NCBI GenBank assembly: GCA_022453515.1
Contig: JAJNNY010000011.1
Location: 372,001-436,000 of the forward strand
Direction of reading: 5' to 3'
Length of the DNA stretch: 64,000 nt
Source of the DNA: Astrocystis sublimbata
Lineage: Eukaryota; Ascomycota; Sordariomycetes; Xylariales; Xylariaceae
Position numbers and translations under genes: made by a program. Below, one piece after another: positions 22,901 through 35,640 of the stretch (position 1 is the first letter of the stretch; each line of letters starts with the position of its first letter). The notes beneath the pieces are model-generated. The model searched no databases. It saw only the letters and a list, made by a program, of their open reading frames with translations, and was not told where the DNA came from.

Positions 22901-24882
22901 AATGATCTACCGGACGCGTATCTCCAATCCGGGTTCGGCTCCAAGCACTGTTAGCCTGTGGGTTGCGGGCATTCGAGACGAGACTGGAGAAGAGGCCGGG
23001 CACTTTTGGGAGACCTGTCCTCGTCAGATGCCTGTATCGACTAGCAGACTTGGTCCATAAGGTCCACGACTGGATCTGGAATGACGAGGCATTACCAACA
23101 ACCAAGCCAGGCGCACGAACATCGGCAGGGATGAGGCCCAGAATGCAACGCTTGCACGTTGCCGAGGCGAGCGAGGGTAGCAACAGGCTCGACAGGCTCG
23201 ACAGGGCCAACAATGAGAAGGGGCCGCACGTGGTCGGCACAGCGGTCTGTTTCCAGGTTCATCATGGCTCTGGGCGATCCAAAGTCTGGGCTGGCGCTAA
23301 GAGGAGTTGCATGAAAGTGGCATGGCTCGGCCAACGTTCCGCATAAACATCGTGGACACTAGGTGACGAAAAGTCGAGCATTCTCCATTGGTCCTATTCC
23401 CCATATTCCCTGTCTTGAAACAAACTCTGAACACATGATGGGTAGCATTCGCCGTCGTTCCACGCGGCCTCAGACAACGTACAAGTTGGCCCAGCAGAAC
23501 ATGACATCTCGTAGATTGGCTTGTCGCGGAATGGGTCGATGGCTGTATGATCAAGCGACCACGGTGGCGGACGCCGATGTTACATCGAGTAAGCTACAGT
23601 ACCACCAGCCATTAAGTGCTTGCATCCAGCCTCAGCAGAACGAGATACAGCAGATGCCAATGGCGCACAGATTGGCAGGAAATGCGCAGGTCATGCGAGT
23701 GCGAGTCAATTGACCTATACTGGTTCGTGTTATCAAACGCCAAAGCAGCACAAGACAAGGATCCTGCACCGCAGCCGAGAGTTGCACGTGGGGGATCGCC
23801 AATGCAAGATCAACGAGGACCTGCTTGCTAATCTCTGCATGCAATGTAAAGTACTGTGGACTGTGTTGCAGTGTTCGCTTATCCTATGTATGTCGCCCTC
23901 AGTCCATCATGTTCATAGTTAGATTGCAGATAGCACAACGTCGTCTCACCACTTGGCACCGCATACGGCCGCAATTAGAGAGCGACTCTGAACACCTGGC
24001 GTTGAGATTATGATATTCTTGACTATCTAAAGTATCTACGTATCTACGATGTTCATGCTTAGCAACCTGCATCACAGCGGACCCCGGCTCTATCCATTCG
24101 TTGCTGCCCAACCAGCTTACCCGCTCCTCGGCGGCGGCATGGGCTGAACCCAGTAGCATTTCAGCTAGAGGCTATCTTCAGCTGGGGCGAATCGCTCCCC
24201 GGCCACAGATATGCATGATGCAGCAGCACTTCCCCCCCATGCCTCCTCCTCAATCTTCCCCCATTCTGCCTGTGACATGAACTCCAGTAGGAAAGTTCGG
24301 TCAGGACAGGTAAGTGGATTGTAGTCAAACGCGAGTTGGGTCCCCTCGGCGTACTCCGTGCACGCAGTGACACCAGGGCTGCGATCAGCAGGCGAGGAGC
24401 GCGAGAGAGCGAGCGGCGATCGGGTAGCGAACAAACGAATGAGCGTTGGGTGATGGACGCGAGCGAGCGATTGTATAGGCGAGTGACGCTTAGGCTGTCA
24501 CACCGAGCCTCAAGACGCTGCTTGGTGCGCCGAACATAGTCAAGCCCCTGTTGCAAATGGGGACAATTGCTGACATCCGACAGTTTGAGACGGGGTTCAT
24601 GGTAGTAGAAAGAACAGTGGGGAAAGCGGCGTGTTCGAAGAAGTCTCACCAGCAATAGCCGGCGCCGAAAACGAGAATAATCCGAAGGTCGTAGAGTAGG
24701 TACCATACAATGGCGAATGCTCTTTCTCGCGACTGAAGCTTACTTAGCACGCCCGACGATAATATTCTGCAGACGGTTGGTTGCAATAGAACAACCCCGT
24801 GGCTGAAGCAAGCGTTTCTCTTGTCTATTCTTTCTCCTGTCCAAGCCCCAACTCCGTTATAAGTCCCATTTTTTTTCTTTAT
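16941..24882. other. Gene desert, about 7.9 kb
   Basis: I can support no gene here. Several open frames of 60-200 codons exist on both strands, but they lack codon bias, splice logic and family resemblance. Contents that can be seen: a TCTG microsatellite at 18041-18058, an ACCTAGGT site at 18555-18562, a perfect 14-bp palindrome with a CACGTG centre at 19576-19589, a T-run at about 18960-18971, a 13-C run near 22356-22368 and a T-run near 22499-22509. The segment may hold non-coding transcripts that sequence alone cannot reveal. Confidence 0.5.
18041..18058 (+). repeat. TCTG/GTCT microsatellite
   Basis: More than four tandem copies of a GTCT unit in intergenic DNA. No function is implied. 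Confidence 0.9.
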
Positions 24883-25470
24883 TCAATGCCCGCTTCCTCG
24901 AGGTCGGTTCTTCAGCATTTTCCACTTAGCCAGCCTCGTCTTATACATTTTAGCACTAGAATAGAGAGAAAAGTGGTCAGTATAGATTTTGGCTGTGCGG
25001 AAAGGAAAAAAGGCATCGGACCCGAAATGGCCCCTCTTGTGCGCCGCACACCTACAGAATTTGATATTCTGCGGGGAGTGGGCCAAGAGAAATAGGAAGC
25101 ACAGTAGCGTCGATTGTAGCCAAGAATAGAAGTAGTAGGAACGAACATACGTAGCGCGAAAACCGTATTGCTGTTCCATTATCAGGACAACGTCTTTGAG
25201 TGGCTTCTTCTCATCCAGGTACAAGTGCCGGATAATCTCTTGATGTCTGTCCCAGTCGTCAGGTGTTGCCCAGTCTAGATGTCTTGATCTGTCGTCCTGG
25301 GAATAGCTTGAGCTGCCGTTGTTCTGGTAGTTTTGGTCGTAGCCTTGCTGATAATTCGCGTCGTAGCTGTCGTAGCTACTGCTGCTGTGTTGGTAGGTTT
25401 GGTATGAATCTTGCTGGTAATTGCTGTTATTACACAGGCTGTGGATGGACATTGCGTGTGAAGCAGGCAT
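24883..25470 (-). CDS. Short Clr5-domain protein with Tyr/Gln/Ser-rich N-terminus
   Basis: Two exons, 25151-25470 and 24883-24955, giving 130 residues; donor GTATGT, acceptor TTCTAG, phase 2. Residues about 14-60 are low-complexity, rich in Tyr, Gln, Ser and Asn with repeated SY/YQ/NYQ units. Residues about 69-122 match the Clr5 domain (WATPDDWDRHQEIIRHLYL, KPLKDV, MEQQYGF then KMYKTRLAKWKMLKN across the intron). The Clr5 domain is a fungal helical module found near the N-terminus of many ascomycete proteins of mostly unknown role, named after a fission-yeast silencing factor; DNA association is inference. Most Clr5 proteins are much longer, and this one stops about ten residues after the domain. 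The stop overlaps a GAATAAAG polyadenylation-like sequence, arguing that the short form is real. The ATG at 25470 is the first in frame. Confidence 0.75.
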   Translation of the reverse strand: MPASHAMSIHSLCNNSNYQQDSYQTYQHSSSSYDSYDANYQQGYDQNYQNNGSSSYSQDDRSRHLDWATPDDWDRHQEIIRHLYLDEKKPLKDVVLIMEQQYGFRATYVRSYYFYSWLQSTLLCFLFLLAHSPQNIKFCRCAAHKRGHFGSDAFFPFRTAKIYTDHFSLYSSAKMYKTRLAKWKMLKNRPRGSGH

Positions 25471-28400
25471 TTTGTGTTCTTCCTCCAGGCTCCGCCAAGA
25501 GGACACTGTATATAGTTCGCTATTTGCAGTGTAATGATGTTGTATTGGAATGGTTCTGTAGTTGACGAGAAGACCTCGTGACTGCGTAGAGTGTTTTAAA
25601 CAACGAGTGCCAGCGAGGTTGGATGATGATTATTGAGATTGAAAATCTTGACGACAGGATTAAGATTTGTGTTGTAGTAGTCCGGACTAGGCCGAGATGT
25701 TTTGGTGATGACGGGTGGTAGCAGCAGTTGTTGAGGTGGTGGATGTGGTTGTGGTTGTGTTGATGATGGTGATGATGTTCAACTCAAAGTCAAGAGAAAG
25801 CGTTCCACGCCCAAACTAATATATACCAAATCTCAAACGTAGTTCCTAATCATTGTTTATAATATTATTATTTTGATGAGCCGAGTATCCCTGAAGCTCA
25901 TGGCCACAGCCCCGAAGAAAGCACCTTGCATGGTCCTTGGTGGCCCTAAAGTAAAACAAACGATGTGGTACTTGAGACTACCTGTCGCTAATCACACACC
26001 CTCCCCCCTGTCCCCTCCAGCGTAGGATTTCGCCAAGCTAGGCTACCTAGTCCGACTTTAGTCTGGAGGTTCCGCGACGGGTCAAGCCCAACCTCAGCTG
26101 CAAGATTCCTACCCTTGAGACATGCACAGGGTATGTTTGAATCCTTTGTTAAAGCATAAGGTATGCCAGGGGCCCGTTTCCCACGTTGTGAGCACCACAA
26201 CACCGGTAAGGTTACAGCTCTTAACGTATACGTGTAGCGTGGCTCGGCCGATTGACTGAGAGCTGTCCTATGTTAGCGCATATAAGACACTTGGCTAAAC
26301 ATGCATGGGCCATTGCAGATTAGAGAGTAGGACAGAGACCGCGTGCGCGACCTCTTGTTCCCCTTGGGGTGACAAGCCACCACAATCAACGACGACTCCC
26401 TTCTCCTTCTCCCTTTGCGAGAGCGCGATCCCCGTCAAGGGTGAGCAGAATTATGGATTTGTCAACAGTCGGATTCGGGCTCACTCACTTTTGCCTCCCT
26501 CCCTGGAGGCCGCCGAAGTGGCCGCGCCGCGCGTGACGGCCATTGTTATTGATAGAGCTGAGGCGAGCGCAGCTGAGGCTCTCATAAGAGCAACCCATAA
26601 GCAAACCCAATGAGATCGCGACACAATCTTGGCGAAGCCGATAGGTCTCGTGCGAGCCTGTCATCGTCACGTCTGTCGCATTCAGGCCTCGGGAGCCGGA
26701 AGGCTCATCGTTAGCTGTCAAACAATCCAGTCATCGATCTCTCAGCCTCCATCCGGCTAATCCGCAAAGTAGATATACGACGATAATACGCCTCTCAAGA
26801 CGTACCAGGATCTAAGGGTTCTTATTCATCGAGGAGCGATCCACAGATATCAGCGCCTATTGTCTGATCTAAACTCGTTCATGCGGCGGACGGACCCTTG
26901 TTAGCTGTCACCCATCGAAACAGCACACTACATTGCGTGAGAATTGGTCACAGACGTCAACACCACCACTGGACTATATCGCGTTGTAGAGCTACTGTAG
27001 CATGCATACTGCATACCTATACGCATATGCACCCCGATGTTGTCTAGTTCCAAGCCTCGCATGATCGATGACAGGATCTGTCTCGTAGTTTATTCTTAGT
27101 ATAGATAGTCGCTCGTGCTCAAGCCACGTGCACGAGGGATATACCCTCTCCCTTCCTTTCCCAGATACTCGGTTAGCTACGAGAATACATTTAGGCGAAC
27201 TTTAAATCAGTCACGCGCGCCCCTCTACTATCTCGGCGCTCCCTTTCCTCCCGGCGGTTACAGTCGCGATGTTGGTGGACATTGCGCTCAATTGCAGGCT
27301 GAGACATGATACAGTTTGGCTCATATACACAGAACGCCTTGCGGAAAAAAAACTTAACAAGCCAAAGTGACAAGTCGAAAAGTCCCCTTTCGAGGCTCAA
27401 CGCAGGGGTTCCCATCCAATGTTACAGTGTGAAGCTCTAGGGTCCTGGTTCTGCACCTCAAATCGGATGAAATGGACAACAGAGCAATGCGTGAATGAAT
27501 AGGAGGGGCCCAAATGACATATGACTGGCTAGCAATGACGGTATTCCCACATTAAATGCTCCCTTTCGCGGGGAAGATACTGTGTTTCGACAAGCTAGTT
27601 TGTTGTGTCTCTGATCCGCCGCGGCGAGGGATGCCAATAGCGCACTTTATTCCTTACATGGCCATCGTCGAAACCGCAACTCCGTCTTGAATCGCAACAC
27701 GTGGAAGATCTACCCTCGCCATGTTTGGGGCGGGTAATTATTGGTTTTTCATCATCGGCCCCCAAGATCTCGGTCAGCGATGGTCGGGCCGTGACAACAC
27801 CGAAGACAATCGGCCGCGGTGGGGTCCGTCCCGGCTTCCAGCCCGGCGTCTATTTAATGGACTACAGTCACCAGTAAATCATTTCAATGTGCTCTTTTTA
27901 GCCCCCTCGATGCTTCGATCCGTATATTTGCGATCGATCAGCGGCCCAGATCCAGACCCTGCTGACGCGAACTCAATAAACATTGCGCTCCAACCTGCTG
28001 TACACGAAACTTGTTTACTCAAACATGGTCTGGCCATGGTCATGGGAGATTGACTAACACTGTTGAAACATCATCTATACGGCTACTCGTGAGTCTATCC
28101 AGTTGTGAACTTAGCGATGATTCGCCTTCATGCGAGGCGGTGAGGCCGTCAATATTGTGACCCAGCACTGCCCTCTCGAATAATTGCTGTCAACAAACAA
28201 ACAAATAGACTATATAGGTAGGTAACATTGCCACTGATGGTTCTTATGGGGAAGACAACTCATCACCACAATTACAAAGCTCAACCCAGGGACGGTCACC
28301 TACCCTAATGAATTGGTTGCATCGTGTCGCGAAGAAGTAGAACGTGAATCCATAACCAATCGCACATAGCTTGTCTGCGTGCAAGATAAGTACCGTAGTC

Positions 28401-31174
28401 ACATTCTGGCTATTTTTGACTCTATGCATTGATTTCGTTATTGCCTCTCTGCGATGTAATGATACTACTATGAGGCTCCATTCCCGGTACCGAGTATCGT
28501 CCACTGGAGGATTCTTATCGCTGCCAATTCTGCAGAGAGCGGAGTCGGTCTTGACAACCGCACCTCTCAGAGAGCGTGCTTCATGGGGTTTGCACCTCTC
28601 TTTTTGTTGCTATTACGTGGCCGTACCGATAGGTTGGTAAACGAGTCTGTAGGATTTAGATGTATTGACAAATATTCATGTGCTCCGTCATTGCCTAAAC
28701 TTGTTTAGATTAGCCATGAAATCCTCTCGAACTCGGGACCCGCCACCTTGGTCCCGTTTGTTTCCCCTCACGTGGACTTGGACGTCGGTTCTGGCGCTTG
28801 CTCCGTTGGCATAGTATTATTTTTGGACATGACGTTGACGCCGCTGGATCGATCCCCCGTCACAGTTGGCCGTCACCCAGCGAGCTATTCCAAATGCAAT
28901 ATAGCTCAGCCTTCTTTTCAAAGGTTGAATGGGAATACATTGCCGAGGCATACTAACTAGTGATCTCCTTTTTTTATATTCTTATTATCCTTGTTGAAAG
29001 TCGCGGCTCTTTCCGCCATTGATCCGTTATGTTTTTAGCTCTAGCCAACCTCTGGTATAATGATTACTAACCAACGGCGACGACAATGGCTGCCTATCAT
29101 ACCATAGGAAACCAATAGAACTGTTACCAAGTCATATCACACTCCTTGAAACATGCAGCCACACAATTTTTCGTAGTATTTCTTATGCATCGAAAAATAC
29201 GTAGTTTTTCAATAAAACATACTCTACGTGACGATAATTGTTGAATAGAAGAACACAGTAATACACTACTTCTTGAATCAGATAATCAGATTCAAACTGG
29301 ACATCCACCCACCCCTATTATTCGATTCTGACCAAAGAAAAGCCAATTCGCCAGGGTAATATGTTACCGTCCCTCCAAATACTACAATATCAAACTGCCA
29401 AGTAAAACGCTTCGAGTGGGTTTATCATTCTCGCACGATGCACACTTAGCGATACTCCAATTGAATTCGTTAATTATCTTGGGGTAACTCTGCTCAGCTC
29501 ATGCAAATGAATTCGCAGATCATACCTGCAAAACACATCACACTACGGAGCTTGCGCTAATAATAATTACTGTCTAGCTGTCGAAGACGAATTCAACGAA
29601 ACAAAATCGAACTTTTATGACATGTCGAGGTTGATGTTATTATTGTCGCATTTCATTTCAAAGGGCTTGCTATACTCCACGCCCTCACCGCACAAAGGGG
29701 TATTCGATGTGACATGCTCTTTCTAAATACACGTACGTTCGTATACGTGGATATGATGCCAGACCATGCCTTAAATGTTCAACATTACATAGCCCGTGGT
29801 CTCTCCATATAGATCCGCCGTGCTCATCATCAATCCCACCGTAATATCACTTCTCCGTCCAGGACTAAAATACTCACCTTTGGGGGGGAAATCATATCAT
29901 TACCAAGCGAGTAATAGTATCAACACAAAAGAAAACGGTAGATTATAATTGCTGTGCGAGGTCTCAGTACCCGTGGGATCATGAAAGACTCTAGGAATTT
30001 TCAATCCCAGTAAAGGTGGCTCGCCTCCTTATTCCACTCGCTGAAAAAAAAATCAAGAGCTTGTTAGCACCAATTATTGATGCTTCTTTTTTGCAATAAT
30101 TAGTTTTCCATCGACTGGTAATTAAAATCAATCGAAAGCCTGTATAATGTTTTTACCCTTATCGAGACTTCTGGCCGGAGACGCTTGCCTTTTCCTTGCA
30201 CCTAGTTGTTCGTGCACAATCGAATCAGTTATAAGTACACAGTTGTTTTGATCGAATGCCTATAGTCACAGCATCATAATTAATTAACTATCACTCGGGA
30301 TCCAGTTCGTAAACCTTTCTACTGCTGCGCATCCCTACCTAGGTTAGTGAAAGTCAAAGGGGATTAATTATCTCAATCATTAGCAACCGTCATATCCCAA
30401 CCCCAAAAAGCCCTAGGCCTTAGAATGTATCTTTTGCTATTATTATCAACAACTAGCATTCGGTGATGAATCCATGACGTTCCAATGAGAAGATTCTACA
30501 TGGAATTCTCAGCTTTCTGAGACAAGTAATCAACAGCTCAGTACAACAATTGCAGTAATTATCTCTAGCACAACAGTCAGCTCCGGCGAGATAGTTACAA
30601 TCTTTATGAAACAGGGAGGCGATTACGGTTGCGGTTGCGAATACTACGTGCGTGCATATGTCTCACAGAGAGAGAGAGAGAGAGAGAACAGGCAGATAGA
30701 CAGACAAACAGAGTGTGTATGTGTGATTTTCTCGACATGCCTCTGTCTCGTATTGTTTCAAGCTGTCTGGGAATTAATCATACAGGATCGAGGATAAACT
30801 GGATGTTACATCGCTTTTCAAAACATAGTGGACGACCTCATGGTCTCAACTTAATACTCACTACCTAGGTAGGTATTCAACAGACTCGATACAATTAGCT
30901 ACCAAGACACTACGATGTTGAAACAGAAGATCGGTAATTATCAATAATCCATTGACATGCCAAAGGCAAGCTAAATAACCTAAATAACCTTACTGCTCAT
31001 GCGATGTGGAATTTTCCCAGACTAATTTAATTATCCAAACATGCCAAAGTACAATTTCAGTTTCATTCATTCTCATGCATCGATCGATCAATCTCCAGGT
31101 ATTATTCCCTTCTCCCACTCATCTCATCCCCTCCTATCTTTATCCCCCAGTATTAACAACAAAACACCCCACCC
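25471..31174. other. Gene desert, about 5.7 kb, with an AT-richer tract
   Basis: No gene is supported. The part next to 25471 is the Clr5 gene's promoter, with GT-rich repeats near 25725-25790 on this strand. From about 28950 to 31100 the base composition is visibly AT-richer than the rest of the window, with many short A and T runs, which could be old, decayed repeat DNA. ACCTAGGT sites occur at 30337-30344 and 30863-30870, and an AG microsatellite at 30667-30686. Confidence 0.5.
30667..30686 (+). repeat. (AG)10 microsatellite
   Basis: A perfect dinucleotide run followed by an imperfect CAGA-rich stretch up to about 30715, in AT-rich intergenic DNA. Confidence 0.95.
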
Positions 31175-33163
31175 CTACAACTTACTAGCCGGCGCAGCCG
31201 TCCCAACAGCCGTGATCTCATTATACAGCAGCGTAGTCAAGAAGTCAGCGTAGTCCTCGCCCGTGACCTGGCCGGCGAAGTACTGGCTGGCGAGGGCGAA
31301 CTTGTGGCCCTTGGGCGCCTTGGCGGCAAGCTGCTCCGTCTGCTCCTTGAGCAGGCGCAGCGCGTAACTCTTGTCGACCTTGTAGCCCTCGGCCGTCGTC
31401 ACGCCGTGGCGCACCCACTGCCACAGCTGCGAGCGCGACACTTCGGCGGTGGCGGCGTCTTCCCTGTTTTGTGGAATTTTTGTCAGTCTATGTGTGAAGA
31501 CGAAAGAGGATGAGGGAGAGGAAGAGGAAGAGGGAGGTGGAAATTTGTAGTTGGAACTTACATCAAGTAGTTGATGGGCACGCAGCCGACGCCCCGGATC
31601 CACGCCTCCATGTAGCCAAGGCCGATGTCCAAGTTCTTCTTGATGCCGGCCTCGGTGACCTTGCCGGGCACGTTCATGTTCAGCAGGTCGCGGGCCGTGA
31701 TGTTGACGTCCTCGCGGCGTACGAAGAGCTGGTTTGGTGTCGGCATGTGCTCGTTGAAGATGTCGCTGGCGATCTTGGCCAGTGCGGGGTGGGCAACCCA
31801 TGTTCTACATAGTAATAACGTTAGAAAATCGAAACCGCTAGCAAAATTAGCGGTGATGTGACGCGACTTACCCGTCGTGGCCAGCGAGGGCTTCGCGCAG
31901 CTTATCCGCGCGCACGCCGTCCATCGCCTTGTCATTCGCCTCCTTGTCGTCCTTGATGGGGATCTGGGCGGCCATGCCACCCATGGCGTGTACGCCACGC
32001 TTGTGGCAGGTCTGGATGAGGAGCTTGACGTAGGCGTCCATGAAGGGAACGGTCATGGTGACGCAGCCGCGGTCAGGGAGGATGAAGTCGGGGTGCTGGC
32101 GGAGCTTCTTGATGGTGCTGAAGATGTAATCCCACCGACCGCAGTTCAGACCGGAGCTGTGGTCACGGAGTTCGTAGATGATCTCCTCCATCTCGAAGGC
32201 GGCTAGGATGGTCTCGATCAAGACTGTGCCTCGGATCGTGCCTCGGGGCATGCCGATGTAGTCTTGTGCGAGGTTGAAGGCGTCGTTCCACAGACGCGCC
32301 TCGAGGTGCGACTCCATCTTGGGCAGGTAGAAGTAGGGGCCGTATCCTTTGCGCTGGTACTCGAAAGCGTTGTGGAAGAAGTAGAGACCGAAGTCGAAGA
32401 GGGAACCAGACATGGGCTGTCCGTCTACTGTGACGTGCTTCTCCTCCAAGTGCCACCCACGAGGTCGCACGATGAGAGTCGGCAACTTGCGGTCTTGTCG
32501 CAATTTGTACTCTTTGGGTCCCTGCTTGAAGTCCACCTGGTTCCGTACGGCATCGTAAAGATTTACTTGGCCGTTGATCATGTTGTCCCATGTTGGGGCG
32601 CTGGAGTCTAGACGGGTTGTTAGTCTCTGATTCGCAGTGGCTCCAATTGTCCCGTCCCGTGACTCTTCCGCAAATCATCTCTAGCCCATGGAAACGACAC
32701 AATACTGCCACTCCACAGGCTTTGGTGCGAAGCCTCAAGCACAACTTGCTCTCTTGCGTTCCCAGACTAACTGAAGACGAGTGAAACTGAACAAGTACAT
32801 ACCCTCGAAATCCGCCATATATGTCCATACATCCGAGTTGAGGGCGTTGACGACCATCTTGCGGTCAGTAGGGCCAGTGATTTCGACACGGCGGTCGACG
32901 AGGCCCGGGGCAGGTGGCGCACCCTTCCATGACGGGTCCTCGCGGATGTGACGAGTCTCGGGGAGGAAGTCAGGGAGGGAGCCACGGTCTATGTCGGCCT
33001 GGCGCAGCACACGGCGCTCTAACAACTTCTTGCGTTGGCCATTGAAGGACCGGTGCAGCAGGGCTAGGAATGCTACAGCCTCGGGGGTGAGAATCTTCTT
33101 GTGCTCAGGACCGATGGCCCCGGAGATGGAGACTCCCTTCAGAATGGCGTCGGTGGAGGCCAT
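31175..33163 (-). CDS. acuE: Malate synthase, peroxisomal (glyoxylate cycle)
   Basis: Exons 32803-33163, 31872-32607, 31562-31804 and 31175-31463 join in phase to 542 residues, the normal length for fungal malate synthase A. It condenses acetyl-CoA with glyoxylate to malate, which allows growth on acetate, fatty acids and ethanol. Signature elements are present: [11 protein letters not shown], the core [41 protein letters not shown] with the catalytic region, and [15 protein letters not shown]. The protein ends in SKL, a canonical type 1 peroxisomal targeting signal. Intron 3 is purine-rich on the + strand. The start at 33163 gives the usual short N-terminus, and a TATAAA-like element lies only about 20 bases upstream, so transcription may start at several places. 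In ascomycetes the gene is typically induced by acetate and repressed by glucose; I did not identify specific sites. Confidence 0.98.
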
Positions 33164-35640
33164 GGTGAGTTATGTTTATATGTGAACGTGTAATGAAATG
33201 CTAATGAGCGCGGATGCGCAGTATAGAGTATCTTGGGGATGGTAGAGGCGTTACAGTCTAAGTGTAATCTGCCGGTTGCCTCTTAGTTTGATGTGTGGTA
33301 ATGTTTATTTGCTGGTTTGATGCTATGGCACGTCTATGAGACCAGCTTTGACGTGGAAAGTTAGCCGAGGATGTTGTGATGTAACAATGGATATTCTCGG
33401 CTGAGGGTAGATAGGTAGCAGCAAAGTTGATGAGGTATAGTCCAGGAGCTAGCTCGAATCGCAGATAGAGGAGGGGCATGAAATGACTATATACTTACTC
33501 ACAAAGATGAATGTTGATGCTCTACGAGACTAGTCTAACCTAACCTAGGCTATGTACTTACAGTCCGGTACGAGGCAGGGCGCTTAGCGAAGTCCCGATG
33601 ACGAGAAGGCAACAAGGGTGAGCGGAGCGATGATGTATTCTAGACCTCCAACGTTGCTCGGCTTCTCATGAGGTCAGAGCTAGGACGAAAGGACTAGGAT
33701 GAGGCTGGGCCCTCTGCGTACCTACATGTGGTGGCCACTGCGCGCTATGATGTATGATGTACGAAGTACCGAATGCTAGAGAAACGGTAGCCGAGTGCGG
33801 TATAGGCCCTGTAGTCGCCTGTAGTCGTTGAGTTGAAGCTCGGCGGCGGGATATTGACAGGGCTTGGTTTTCGGGTAGAAGGACGGTCGCTGAGTGGTTG
33901 TCACGCGCGCTGTAGCCGGCCGGGTGGCCACTGTAGCCGGGGTACAGCACTGTACCAAGGCGGGCGGAGAAGAGAGCTCTCTTGGAAGCTTGTGAAAGTG
34001 TGGGGAAGCTGGACCTTAATGACTGCAGGTGGGCAATAATACTGGACGAGAATACATGTAAGTGCACGTACGCAGTTGATGGTTTCTTTGGTAGGTAAGT
34101 ACCTTATTGAGACACTATTTACAGGACATCTCGTTGCTCATATACCGAATCGAGGATGCACGCATTGAAACTACTAGACGCAGGCCAAGTAAGTCTGGTA
34201 CAGGATTGAGTGCCGTCGCGGCCGGAGCCGGATGATAACGGTAAGCGTCTTTTTATCTCGCGGCTTCTTCTTTGTTGAAGCTATCGAATAGGTAACTGGA
34301 GGTACATCTTTCCTCGGGACTAACAACGCACCTAAAAATCTGGGGTGCGGCATCACATGTCAGTCAGTCGGTCAGCGAGTTCCAACTTGGCCGGAATGTC
34401 GAATTCCTGCCCCTCCTCGCAACACATCACGATCCATTAATAGCATCGCATTTCCCATGATTTAATATTCCCGGTCTGCTCTTCTACAGACCAATCGTGT
34501 GCTATGCACGAGAAGCCATTGAACCTCTTGACAGCTTTTCCCATTTGGAGATAGTAGATATCCAGATATCCACAGAGCCCTCACCTGGCATGGCAAGCTT
34601 ATCACTGTCCAGACCTAGCTTACCCATACGAAAGACTCACACAGCGACATCGCAAGGTCTTATTCTTCGGAGCATTGGCATTTGATCTGAGCAAAACCAA
34701 TGTCAAAAAAATGGATACAATGATCGTGAACATTCCGTCTTCGGAATGACATGTTTGTTTCAGCTTTTGGCATTCCAATTCCAAGCATTGAACGAACCGA
34801 GCCGAGGTCGGATGCTTGCAATCCATCCCATCTCCATCTGTCTGTATCCGTCTTGCCGACCCTTTCCGAGATCCGCCGAGAGCGGGAGCCGATCTCACCC
34901 GCGCAGCCTGTCGCCTCCTACTCTATTGGGGACACAACGACGGAATTCACATCGCGATTGACATGGCAAGTCACCATACATATTGACAATGTGTGAATGC
35001 ACGTAGATATGTGCCTAGCATTGGCCCAATGACCAAGCATAGATATTATGTCCTTGAAGTTGGATTAAGTACTGCACCTAGCTTACCTCCTGGCCTCAGG
35101 AGGTCCGATCCATCAGTTGGACCTGTACTGTACAATGGCTGGCTCATCGCCAGATTTTCGTTCCTCTCTCCATTGACCGCTTAATCTGACACGTTTCACA
35201 TCCCGCTGCGTATACTCATACAGGAAGACATGGACACCACAGATCCAATGTCGATCATTCAAGAAGCATTGGATTAGTCCAACCGACTTACGACCTGCCT
35301 ACACTTTCCCCTCCTCCCTCTGTCAACTCTCGCTTATGATTTTCAACAACATTTTCTCACGGCCGCCACCTGTAGATGGGTGGGGTGTTATTATAGAATA
35401 GGAAGATAGGGCCTTGCATGATTAGTGACCCAGAGGATAGGAGAGAGGAAACCCAGGAGAGAGGAAACCCAGGAGACGAGAAGAGATCCCAATGCAAGGA
35501 ACTAGGCAGAGCTCCTTAAGAGGAGCGCATATCGACCCGTAAAACCTCGTCCCGATGCAGTTTGTACTTGTGGCGCCGCATGCCCAGGTTTCGTGAAGGA
35601 AACAGCTCATCGAGACAATGTCTTGTCTATGGACACACAA
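33164..35640. other. Intergenic: malate synthase promoter, kinase 3' side
   Basis: About 2.5 kb between two minus-strand genes. It should contain the malate synthase promoter (near 33164-34000) and the kinase terminator (just below 35641). No gene is supported. A tandem 16-bp duplication lies at 35440-35471. Confidence 0.5.
35440..35471 (+). repeat. Tandem duplication of 16 bp
   Basis: Two perfect copies of GGAGAGAGGAAACCCA, 35440-35455 and 35456-35471, in intergenic DNA about 170 bases past the kinase stop codon. Confidence 0.95.

Noticed and set aside
22845..23240. Minus-strand frame that begins with a signal-peptide-like hydrophobic stretch
   Set aside because: There is no ATG before the hydrophobic part (in-frame stops lie just upstream), and the remainder is not protein-like.
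24165..24434. Minus-strand frame downstream of the Clr5 gene, considered as an extra exon
   Set aside because: The Clr5 reading frame ends at 24883 next to a polyadenylation-like signal, and no donor before that stop can join the two.
32163..32828. 221-codon frame on the same strand as malate synthase in another register
   Set aside because: It is an out-of-frame shadow of malate synthase exon 2 plus intron 1.
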